This document shows positions 1 to 6,567 of a stretch of 6,567 nucleotides of DNA, piece by piece. Below the pieces are notes generated by a model. It ran no database searches and was not told where the DNA came from. It saw nothing but the letters and a program-made list of their open reading frames with translations. The DNA lies in contig JBAZSL010000029.1 of assembly GCA_041662445.1 (NCBI GenBank), positions 1-6,567 on the forward strand. Reading direction: 5' to 3'. A program made the translations under genes and the position numbers. The first letter of the stretch is position 1. Every line of letters begins with the position of its first letter. This stretch comes from UASB124 sp041662445 (GTDB lineage: Bacteria > Babelota > Babeliae > Babelales > RVW-14).

Positions 1-1
1 T

Positions 2-247
2 AAACTTTTTTATGAAGCGATCTTAATGAAGTCGATTAAGGCTGCGACCTATTATTTAGATCAACTTGAATATGCGCTTGAACAACTTATGAGACGGTCT
101 CAGACGCCTATCGCTGAATATGCAGCAGAAAAGCTTCAGCATTTTACCTACGACGCTTATTACCAAGAACATATTTCAACAGCTAAAGCGATGCTTGAAG
201 GGCGTAAACAGCGTGCAACTTTTGCCGCTTATGAGTCTGCTGGTTAG
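2..247 (+). CDS. C-terminal fragment of an unidentified protein (5' end outside window)
   Basis: The reading frame is open from base 2 to a TAG at 245-247, so the visible 81 residues are probably the tail of a longer gene. An ATG at 26 would give a 73-residue protein, but no Shine-Dalgarno sequence precedes it. The codons before it (reading KLFYEAIL) continue smoothly into the same helical pattern, which favours a gene starting upstream. The product looks soluble and largely alpha-helical: a leucine/tyrosine-rich stretch (YYLDQLEYALEQLMRR) is followed by charged Ala/Glu/Lys-rich segments. There is no membrane segment, no cysteine and no motif I recognise. The stop lies four bases before the start of the next, large gene on the same strand, so the two are likely one transcription unit. 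Function is unknown and I do not propose one. A genuinely separate 73-residue ORF remains possible. Confidence 0.55.
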   Translation, partial: KLFYEAILMKSIKAATYYLDQLEYALEQLMRRSQTPIAEYAAEKLQHFTYDAYYQEHISTAKAMLEGRKQRATFAAYESAG

Positions 248-251
248 AGCT

Positions 252-332
252 ATGCAAATGCGGTTACAACGGGTGCTTTTAATAAATCTGTGTTTGCTTC
301 TTGTTTGCAGCTTCTGCTGGAGCATGAGCGCA
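252..332 (+). other. Predicted Sec signal peptide of the large P-loop protein
   Basis: The first 27 residues have the tripartite form of a type I signal: a short basic n-region with Arg4 and Arg7, an uninterrupted hydrophobic core (VLLINLCLLLVCSF), and a polar c-region (SMSA) ending in alanine before TDTASFAES. The three cysteines here (14, 19, 22) do not sit in a good lipobox, since the residues before them are Asn-Leu, Leu-Val and Ser-Phe rather than a small residue at -1. Lipoprotein processing is therefore unlikely. If cleavage does not occur, the segment would act as a single N-terminal membrane anchor with the bulk of the protein outside the cytoplasm. Confidence 0.7.
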
Positions 333-3287
333 ACCGATACCGCGTCATTTGCAGAAAGTTTTATCGGGCATTACGAATTTAGCCTAGAGGGCCGCTATAC
401 CCACGAGTATCATCCGTTTTTGTTGGCCAAAACGTCACAAAGCCTTTCCGATCTTGCGCAACGCCTTGTGCAAGAAAAGTTTTCACTTTTGGGCAGGATG
501 ATTATCATGGGGTACGAAGAAAATGCGGTTCCTACGTACTATACCAACTATAAACATTCCGGTATTGATGATGAGGCGCTCCGCAAAAGTAACGTTGGAT
601 GGTCACAGCGCTTGCACAATCGTTTTGGATGTATGACCGGTTTCTTATTTAAAGATTTGTGCTCTCAGCATCCTGTTTTTGAACATATCGATCATGATGA
701 GATGTTTATTTTTGACGATCGGGCTACGATTTTTCAAGAGCATGCTTTTGGAGAAGCGCTTTATTGCATGCAGCAGGAACGTGAAATAGTACTTAAAAAG
801 CTTTGGCAACAGACTCCCTCCGATGTCCTTAAAGAATTGCGAGCATTTTGGCAATTTTTATACAGTCATGCTTTTAAGGTTGGTAACAAACAGATTGCGG
901 CGACCCAGGATGCTCTTTTTTCAATTGAGTATGCGCGCTATCTTGCCGAATCACCGTTACCGGTTCTTAAATTTTTTACCGGTCCTGATATTACCTACCC
1001 TATCGAAGTAACCGCTAAACAGGATCGTTATGCCACGCTTCACGCACAACACTTTGCCGCTCGAATGGCGCGAGAGCTTCAGCCCCACCAAGGATCCAAC
1101 ACCGCTTACGTTTTTTGTAGCTTTGTTGATGGTGTTGGGAAGAGTACCATGTTGGGCAATATCAAAAATTGGACGCGGTGGGGTGATGAGGTTGAGCATT
1201 TTGAGCATGTTGATAACTCATCGTCACAAGTGTGCGATCTTTTTAAACTCAAAGAGGGCGTTTTTATTGCTGATCTACCAGCGCAGGTAAGTCACTTTAC
1301 GTACAAGCCTGATGGGCTGGTATATGTTGATGCGCGTACACTGCGTACCAAAAATGAGCTGGAAGAAATTGCCAACTTTGTTATGCAACATCGAGATGAT
1401 CTTATTGTCCAGAGTGTCAGCACATTTGCGGATGTTAAGAAAATTATTGCTGCACAGGGTGGTAATGCTGCTGCCTTGGCAGATAAAAATTGTCCTCACG
1501 TTGCTTTTGCGCGCAATGTACTTTTGCTTGGACACGAAAAATCAAACCGTTGGGTACCCTTTTGCTACAAGGGGGAGAATTTTTTATTTAAGAATGCGGA
1601 TTCCTTTGAGCTTCGTTGTCTTGTACCACTTGCCGTGGTCAAATCTGAAGGATTGAAAAATATTGAAGCAGAACAAATGCTGTTTTTTGATGGCATTCGT
1701 TTTCCTTATCCCTACACCGACTTTCTTGATGATTTTGTTGCCAAACTAAAAGCCCAAGGTATTACATCGGTCGTGTTTGTTGATTTTTTGAGTATGTACC
1801 CTCGTTCATCACGCGAAAATGTGCGCATTAATTATCTTATGCAGCAGATGGCGCTTCTCGATCCCGTATTTTGTCCTACGCTGAGTCTGTATCGTGATTT
1901 TGTGAGCGGTGGAGAACTTCTCTTTGCGCTTATGCACCGTAAGAGTGTTGCCGCATTACAACAGGCATTTGAGCTTGAGACAATGGTAAGAATGATGCTT
2001 TTTGAGCTCATTAATAATCGTACTCATGGTGATTTAACGGGATACGATATGGTGACGTTGACGTCAATTTTAAAGCAACGATGTGCTGATGCCCCTGCTC
2101 TGTGCCGTAATGCAATTCGCGGAGCTGTTGCGCATAAAATGAAGCATGAGACCCAGCAGTTAGAAAGAACCTATGGATTGTCCAAATCATTTGTAAATGT
2201 GCAGCATTTTTCATTGCACAAGGTGATGCGTTATTGGTCGCTGTTGCAGGAACTTTTTACGCAGCGGGTTGCTCATGAGTATCTTCCTGCCGTTTGGCAA
2301 TTGCCAGGCACGCTCCCGCCTATGGAGCATGGTTTGGTAGATGGCGGACGTATTTCTTCTACCATAAAAACGGAGCAGGGCACTATGGTTCAAGGGCGCT
2401 ACATTGTTCACGAGATGTGCAAAAATGAGAGTGTTCTCAAGCCCTTAATCAGATCATTGCGCGCTCAATGGTATGCCGCACTTGCTGGGCTTTTATTTTC
2501 TACCGATGAGGGCAGTGGCACCATGCGTATTGATCCCGAGCAACCGGGATATGCGCCGTTGATGTTTATTCCTGGCGGCAACAATTTTTTCTATGTTGTT
2601 CAGCGTTCCTATCAAACGTGGACAAATAAAATTCCGAGTTCTACGCGGTCCTTTTTCCAGTTATTTAATCTGACTAATTTTCGAGCTGCTGCTTATCGTT
2701 CGGTTGATGATGTTCCGTGTCGCTACGATTGGGAGTGTGGCACAACCTGCTTTGGCTTATTTAGTTTTGATAATGTTGATACCAAAGAGAATGATGAAGA
2801 GTCTAAATATCTTACCCGCTCTGCTATTTCTTATCTTGTGCAGGATTATCAACGGGAATACGGTGAGCAGATTGTGATGCCCGCTGAAGATCTTTGGAAA
2901 GAAGCTTCTGCCTCGCTATTCTGGCAGCACGAATATGACCAGTTACGTACCTATGCCGCACGAAAGGGCCCTCGGCCATCAACGGGTGCTTCGTTGAGTG
3001 GATATGGTGTTAGTACCTATCTAGGAACAGAAGAGCAGAAAACAGTAGTCAGATTGGTTGTCCGTCTTCTGGCAACACTTGAGATGATTCTGAAAGATCC
3101 CGAAGCTGATATAGCGGTGCGTGATGGCAACCATGAAGATTTTAAGGCAGCGCTTAAGCTTTTTGAGCGCGTTGTTCTGCCGCGTTATTTTAAAATGACG
3201 TTTCTTACCGATCTATTTGATGACTATGATGCAGTTGAGCCTTATCCGTCGTGGGATTTCTGGGATCATTGTGATAAGGAAGATTAG
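252..3287 (+). CDS. Large putatively exported P-loop protein of unknown function
   Basis: Encodes about 1011 residues of no family I recognise. The ATG at 252 is chosen because it follows the upstream stop by four bases and puts a classic Sec signal at the N-terminus: MQMRLQR, then a hydrophobic core at about residues 8-23, then a likely signal peptidase I site after Ala27. ATG 258 is an equal alternative, with a weak AGAG eight bases upstream; the frame stays open back to 120 but there overlaps the previous gene. Residues 28-285 are mostly helical and unassigned. At 290-299 lies SFVDGVGKST, matching the DGxGKS/T P-loop of thymidylate-kinase-like NTPases except that Phe replaces the first glycine. 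A Walker B-like strand, VFIAD (Asp341), runs into LPAQ, then strand LVYVD near 357-361. Another hydrophobic strand ending in Asp, VVFVD, is at about 507-511. The C-terminal half is aromatic-rich with a CX5CX3C cluster at 823-833. The mature part has 16 cysteines. NTP binding is an inference from the motifs; export and nucleotide binding together are unusual. Confidence 0.85.
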   Translation: MQMRLQRVLLINLCLLLVCSFCWSMSATDTASFAESFIGHYEFSLEGRYTHEYHPFLLAKTSQSLSDLAQRLVQEKFSLLGRMIIMGYEENAVPTYYTNYKHSGIDDEALRKSNVGWSQRLHNRFGCMTGFLFKDLCSQHPVFEHIDHDEMFIFDDRATIFQEHAFGEALYCMQQEREIVLKKLWQQTPSDVLKELRAFWQFLYSHAFKVGNKQIAATQDALFSIEYARYLAESPLPVLKFFTGPDITYPIEVTAKQDRYATLHAQHFAARMARELQPHQGSNTAYVFCSFVDGVGKSTMLGNIKNWTRWGDEVEHFEHVDNSSSQVCDLFKLKEGVFIADLPAQVSHFTYKPDGLVYVDARTLRTKNELEEIANFVMQHRDDLIVQSVSTFADVKKIIAAQGGNAAALADKNCPHVAFARNVLLLGHEKSNRWVPFCYKGENFLFKNADSFELRCLVPLAVVKSEGLKNIEAEQMLFFDGIRFPYPYTDFLDDFVAKLKAQGITSVVFVDFLSMYPRSSRENVRINYLMQQMALLDPVFCPTLSLYRDFVSGGELLFALMHRKSVAALQQAFELETMVRMMLFELINNRTHGDLTGYDMVTLTSILKQRCADAPALCRNAIRGAVAHKMKHETQQLERTYGLSKSFVNVQHFSLHKVMRYWSLLQELFTQRVAHEYLPAVWQLPGTLPPMEHGLVDGGRISSTIKTEQGTMVQGRYIVHEMCKNESVLKPLIRSLRAQWYAALAGLLFSTDEGSGTMRIDPEQPGYAPLMFIPGGNNFFYVVQRSYQTWTNKIPSSTRSFFQLFNLTNFRAAAYRSVDDVPCRYDWECGTTCFGLFSFDNVDTKENDEESKYLTRSAISYLVQDYQREYGEQIVMPAEDLWKEASASLFWQHEYDQLRTYAARKGPRPSTGASLSGYGVSTYLGTEEQKTVVRLVVRLLATLEMILKDPEADIAVRDGNHEDFKAALKLFERVVLPRYFKMTFLTDLFDDYDAVEPYPSWDFWDHCDKED

Positions 3288-3293
3288 TGCTTG

Positions 3294-3342
3294 CACCCTT
3301 CGATACGATTTGCTACGCAAATCACTCAGGGCGAACGGGGTG
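3294..3342. repeat. Palindromic REP-like repeat, possible bidirectional terminator
   Basis: This is a compact imperfect palindrome between two convergent genes. On the plus strand CACCC (3294-3298) pairs with GGGTG (3338-3342), TTCG (3299-3302) with CGAA (3332-3335), and GATTTGC (3307-3313) with GCAAATC (3317-3323) around a TAC loop. That gives 16 base pairs in three blocks broken by small internal loops. CCCT (3296-3299) and AGGG (3328-3331) offer an alternative pairing. Read on the minus strand it begins GTTCGCCCTGAG and ends TCGAAGGGTG, the ends of a palindromic repeat that, from memory, is scattered through many bacterial genomes, here with a longer central hairpin. It starts six bases after the stop of the large gene and contains the recJ stop codon. 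Its position suits a terminator for both strands, but no U-run follows on either side, so termination is only inferred. Confidence 0.7.
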
Positions 3343-5122
3343 GCATAAACGCAATATCCACACCCTGAAGCTCAATTCTGGTAACCCCGCCCCATTCATT
3401 CTTGAGGATATGAGCTGCCAACTGAAATGGCTTGTCTAAGCATTGCGAAAGCGGCTCGATAAGATCGGGACGATTAAAAAATATTACCGGCTTGATGATT
3501 CCCTGCGCAAATACCATGCATTTGACGTGGCGCTCTTTGAGCAATTGTGGCTGGCGAATGAGCGTAAGATCGTTAATTAAAAAGAGTGGTTGTGGATTTT
3601 TGTTGCCAAATGGCTCAAGTTGTTCAAGATTTTCCGCACATTGTTGTGTAGCTTCGGGCAATTGGAGCTCGGCATCGATCGTGAGCTTGGGGCGTAAATC
3701 ATCAAGCGAATATTGGGCAGCAATTGCCGAACTTAAGCGATCTTTGAGCTCTGCCACATTCTCAAGTTTAAGCTTGAGACCAGCAGCGTGTGCATGTCCG
3801 CCGTAATGGATGAGAAGATTCTGATGTGCTTTGAGTAGTTCAAAAATATTTATTTCAGGAATTGAGCGACATGATCCCTTGGCAACGCCTTCTTTTCTGT
3901 CGACATGAAAAAGAAATGTTGGGCGTCCATAATTGTGCATTAATTTTCCGGCAACAAGGCCAATGACTCCCGATGGCCAGTGTTCATCTGAAGCCATGAT
4001 GACATATTCACGATCAAGATCGATCTGCTGCCTTTGAATGGCGCGTTCAAGCCCCTCATAAATTGTGCGTTCAACGTTTTTGCGCTCTTCGTTCATGGCC
4101 TTGAGTATTGTGCCAATGCGTTCAACATCTGCTTGATCATCGCTGATCATGAATTTAACGGCATCACGCGGATCGGCCAAGCGCCCAAGGGCATTAATTT
4201 GAGGGGCAATAATAAAACCGATATCAAGCGAGTCGAGTGTATCTTTGGTCAGGTTGCCATTAGCGGCAAGCGTTTGCAACGAGGTGCTGCGATGGTGGTT
4301 GACGCGATGCAATCCATAGCGTACCCAAAAACGATTTTCTCCGGTAAGTGGCACAACGTCAGCAACGGTGCCGAGCATGAGAAGCTCATACATTTTTTCA
4401 GGCAACTGTTTGATGCCCAATTCTTCGTACAACAAACTTACCAGCTTAAACGTGACGCCGACGCCTGCCAAAAACTTAAAAGGGTAAGAACAATCATGTT
4501 GTCGTGGGTTAACAATGGCCACTGCCGGGGGAACCATGTCAAGCGGCTGATGGTGATCGGTAATAATAAGATCTATGCCATGACATTGAGCGCTTTTTGC
4601 AGCGTCAAAAGCGGTGATGCCATTGTCAACGGTGATGATAAGTGAGTAGCCATTTTTTGCTGCTTGGTTTACGGCACGGGACGAAAGCCCGTAGCCATCT
4701 TTTTCACGGTGCGGTAGAAAAAAATTAATAGAAGCGCCCAAGGGAATGAGTGCTGCCATAAGTAACGATGTGGACGTTACGCCATCAACATCGTAATCGC
4801 CAAAAATAAGAATTTTCTCTTTATGTTTAAGTGCACGGATGATGCGTTGCACCGCTATTTTACTATCCTTGAAATGGCTGGCATGGGGAACATCCTGTTC
4901 ATAAGAACCGAAGAGATATGATTGAATCTGTTCGTCGCTGATAATACCACGGGTGACGAGCACATGGGCAATGGGCAGGGTTAATCCGTGACGATATGCA
5001 ACATCGCGGACGCGTGCCCTGTCAACATTCTTTTGTAGCCACCGATATTTGAGGCCGGTGATGTATGTATCTGCAGCATCAAGATTGTACGCCGGAGTTG
5101 GCGTTGTTATGGATTGCAACAC
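3326..5122 (-). CDS. recJ: Single-stranded-DNA-specific 5'-3' exonuclease RecJ
   Basis: RecJ degrades single-stranded DNA 5' to 3' using divalent metal, in RecF-pathway recombination, mismatch repair and base-excision repair, in the cytoplasm. The 598 residues are close to the usual length (E. coli about 577), and the family motifs appear in order. These are YRWL near the N-terminus (26-29); the DHH-domain metal motif FGDYDVDGVTS (107-117); VDNG (165-168); the signature DHH (189-191); TVADVVPL (252-259); and PQINALGR (307-314). The DHHA1 part has SGVIGLVAGKL (384-394), a GSCRS segment (416-420) and GGHAHAAG (441-448). An OB-fold domain fills about 478-590. All catalytic residues I can check are present. 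The start is GTG at 5122, with AGGAC eight bases upstream; the adjacent TTG is the only near alternative. It follows lysS by 11 bases, so the two are probably co-transcribed. Its last five residues (PPRSP) and stop lie inside the palindromic repeat. Confidence 0.97.
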   Translation of the reverse strand: MLQSITTPTPAYNLDAADTYITGLKYRWLQKNVDRARVRDVAYRHGLTLPIAHVLVTRGIISDEQIQSYLFGSYEQDVPHASHFKDSKIAVQRIIRALKHKEKILIFGDYDVDGVTSTSLLMAALIPLGASINFFLPHREKDGYGLSSRAVNQAAKNGYSLIITVDNGITAFDAAKSAQCHGIDLIITDHHQPLDMVPPAVAIVNPRQHDCSYPFKFLAGVGVTFKLVSLLYEELGIKQLPEKMYELLMLGTVADVVPLTGENRFWVRYGLHRVNHHRSTSLQTLAANGNLTKDTLDSLDIGFIIAPQINALGRLADPRDAVKFMISDDQADVERIGTILKAMNEERKNVERTIYEGLERAIQRQQIDLDREYVIMASDEHWPSGVIGLVAGKLMHNYGRPTFLFHVDRKEGVAKGSCRSIPEINIFELLKAHQNLLIHYGGHAHAAGLKLKLENVAELKDRLSSAIAAQYSLDDLRPKLTIDAELQLPEATQQCAENLEQLEPFGNKNPQPLFLINDLTLIRQPQLLKERHVKCMVFAQGIIKPVIFFNRPDLIEPLSQCLDKPFQLAAHILKNEWGGVTRIELQGVDIAFMPPRSP

Positions 5123-5130
5123 GAGGAGTT

Positions 5131-5135
5131 GTCCT
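5131..5135 (-). promoter_or_regulatory. Likely ribosome binding site of recJ, overlapping the lysS stop
   Basis: On the minus strand the sequence reads TAGGAC, in which the TAG is the lysS stop codon and AGGAC is a Shine-Dalgarno-like match. Eight bases separate it from the GTG at 5122, which is good spacing and supports that non-ATG start. The overlap with the lysS stop suggests that ribosomes finishing lysS could help initiation on recJ. Confidence 0.5.
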
Positions 5136-6567
5136 ACTCTTTGGCTATTTTGAGCGTCGGAAAGAGAATGACGTCCTTAATCGAGGTGGTGTCGGTCATG
5201 AGCATGGTAAGGCGATCAATGCCCATTCCCACGCCTACAGCTGGGGGCAATGCATACTCAAGTGCTTGGACGTAGTCAGCATCATAGTGATGTGCTTCCT
5301 GGTCGCCTTCTTTGCGTGCATTAACTTGTGCTTTGAATCGCTCTGCCTGATCGAAGGGATCGTTGAGCTCAGTAAAACCGTTAGCAAGCTCCATGCCGCA
5401 GACAAAGAGTTCAAATCGCGCGGCGATGTTGGTATTGTTTTCATCGCGTTTAGCAAGCGGCGAGACCTCTATCGGATAACCGATGATGAAGGTGGGTTGC
5501 ACAATATTTGGTTCAACAAAATGTTCAAAGAGTGCAAATAATTTTACGCCATACGAAGCTTTGGGCGAGATTGCTACTGATTTTTGTTCGATGAGAGCAT
5601 TGATGCGATCTGGCTGTATTTCTTCTTTGGCAAGACCCCCAATTTCAATGAGCGATTGTTCAACAGTGAGTCGTTTGAAAGGGGGCGTAAAGTCGATAAT
5701 TTTTTCCTGAAAGGGCACTTGAAGCGATGGAAGATTTTCCCGTGCAACGGCACCAATAAGTTGTTCAGTGGTATCCATGCCGACCAGGTAATCGCCGTGC
5801 GCTTGATAAAACTCGAGCATGGTAAATTCAGGATTATGTTTAGTTGAAACGCCTTCATTGCGAAAGTTTCTATTAATTTCAAAAACCCGTTCAAAGCCGC
5901 CTACGACCAAGCGCTTAAGATAAAGCTCTGGTGCAATGCGCAGATATAGATCCATGTCATACGCATTGTGGTGAGTGATAAAAGGGCGTGCAGCGGCACC
6001 CCCAGGAATGGAGTGGAGCATAGGTGTTTCGACTTCAAGAAAGCCGCGTTGTTGCAAAAACCCCCTGGCGGTCTGAATAATGTGCGAGCGCTTTTTAAAT
6101 TTAGCGGCACTTTCGGGATTGCTGATCAAATCCAAATAACGTTGACGATAACGTTGTTCAACATCAGTAAGTCCGTGAAATTTTTCAGGAAGCGGATGGA
6201 GACATTTGCTGAGAAGGGCGCAGGAAGAAACCTTAACGGTAACTTCGCCTGTTTTGGTGACAAAAAGAGGGCCTTTGACCCACACAATATCACCAAGGTC
6301 AAAATACTTTTTGAAGTGTTCAAATGCGGACTCACCCACTTCGTCTTTCTTAACATAAATTTGAAGTCGCCCATCGCGATCTTGTATCACGCCAAAAAAT
6401 GTTTTGCCGTGGTCACGTTTAATAATGAGTCGTCCTGCAAGCTCAAAAATTGGGCTTTGTTCTGGCGTTTGTTTAAACAGTGCAATGGCTTGTGCTGTTG
6501 TATGAGAAACCGGTTTGTAGGTAGGCCATGGTTTTATCCCTTCGTCGTTCATGGTACGAACTTTTTC
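5134..6567 (-). CDS. lysS: Lysyl-tRNA synthetase, class II (5' end outside window)
   Basis: This cytoplasmic enzyme charges tRNA-Lys with lysine using ATP. Numbering from the Met at 6552, there is an N-terminal anticodon-binding OB fold (about 35-115, starting FELAGRLIIKRDHGKTFF). Class II motif 1 follows (about 158-178, ending FLEVETP), then IPGGAAARPF (182-191), LYLRIAPELYLKRLVVGG (202-219), motif 2 with FRNEG (230-234) and HNPEFTMLEFY (239-249), ELANGFTELNDP (388-399), and motif 3 GVGMGIDRL (440-448), ending near ILFPTLK. The ATG at 6552 is probably not the true start. The frame stays open to the window edge and the preceding codons read EKVRT, which with NDEGIKPWP matches the usual REKLxxLRxxGIxPYP opening of the family, and no Shine-Dalgarno precedes 6552. 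A short further extension would bring the length to about the usual 490-505. recJ follows after 11 bases. Confidence 0.96.
   Translation of the reverse strand, partial: EKVRTMNDEGIKPWPTYKPVSHTTAQAIALFKQTPEQSPIFELAGRLIIKRDHGKTFFGVIQDRDGRLQIYVKKDEVGESAFEHFKKYFDLGDIVWVKGPLFVTKTGEVTVKVSSCALLSKCLHPLPEKFHGLTDVEQRYRQRYLDLISNPESAAKFKKRSHIIQTARGFLQQRGFLEVETPMLHSIPGGAAARPFITHHNAYDMDLYLRIAPELYLKRLVVGGFERVFEINRNFRNEGVSTKHNPEFTMLEFYQAHGDYLVGMDTTEQLIGAVARENLPSLQVPFQEKIIDFTPPFKRLTVEQSLIEIGGLAKEEIQPDRINALIEQKSVAISPKASYGVKLFALFEHFVEPNIVQPTFIIGYPIEVSPLAKRDENNTNIAARFELFVCGMELANGFTELNDPFDQAERFKAQVNARKEGDQEAHHYDADYVQALEYALPPAVGVGMGIDRLTMLMTDTTSIKDVILFPTLKIAKE

Noticed and set aside
120..251. N-terminal extension of the large protein back to the ATG at 120
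   Set aside because: It lies wholly inside the upstream gene in another frame, has no ribosome binding site, and would bury the signal peptide about 50 residues into the protein.
288..320. Lipoprotein signal at one of the cysteines in the signal peptide
   Set aside because: None of the cysteines is preceded by a lipobox: the -1 residue is Leu, Val or Phe-type rather than Gly, Ala or Ser in the required context.
1192..1209. Short direct repeat TTGAGCAT twice in tandem
   Set aside because: It only encodes EHFEH inside the large gene; two copies of eight bases are too little to call a repeat element.
2533..2550. Inverted repeat ATCCCG-AGCAAC-CGGGAT
   Set aside because: A 6-bp stem with a 6-base loop inside a coding region is expected by chance, and it has no U-run or position suggesting a terminator.
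4034..4645. Plus-strand open frame of 203 codons opposite recJ
   Set aside because: It is fully antisense to the conserved DHH core of recJ, its translation shows no family motif, and no independent signal supports it.
5065..5541. Plus-strand open frame of 158 codons with a hydrophobic stretch
   Set aside because: It is antisense to the 3' end of lysS and 5' end of recJ. The hydrophobic run is the complement of ordinary lysS codons.

Overview
The window reads as a gene-dense bacterial chromosome segment of moderate base composition, by eye somewhat under 50% GC. It contains two housekeeping genes that can be named with confidence and one large protein I cannot assign to a family. No phage, IS, CRISPR, tRNA or rRNA signature is visible. 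The lineage cannot be fixed from this alone. A class II lysyl-tRNA synthetase shows the organism is a bacterium that does not use the class I enzyme. The very large uncharacterised protein with a Sec signal, together with a palindromic repeat of the GTTCGCCCTGAG...TCGAAGGG type, would suit a host-associated lineage such as Candidatus Dependentiae (TM6), but that is a low-confidence inference.

Layout: positions 2-247 (+) hold the C-terminal end of an unidentified gene that enters from the left edge. Four bases after its stop begins a gene of about 1011 codons (252-3287, +). It encodes an N-terminal Sec signal peptide and a large mature protein with a thymidylate-kinase-like P-loop (DGVGKST) and a likely Walker B strand (VFIAD) in its first half. 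The second half has no recognisable family. Positions 3294-3342 hold a compact imperfect palindrome between this gene and the convergent minus-strand pair, and it overlaps the stop codon of the next gene.

On the minus strand, lysS (entering from the right edge, 5134-6567) and recJ (3326-5122) lie head to tail with only 11 bases between them, so they are probably co-transcribed. lysS supplies Lys-tRNA for translation; recJ encodes the 5'-3' single-strand DNA exonuclease of recombination and mismatch/base-excision repair. They have no obvious functional link beyond sharing a transcript.

The most interesting object is the large signal-peptide-bearing P-loop protein: a nucleotide-binding fold on a protein predicted to leave the cytoplasm is unexpected. 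The second is the palindromic repeat, which supplies the last five codons and stop of recJ and may act as a bidirectional transcription terminator for the convergent genes.
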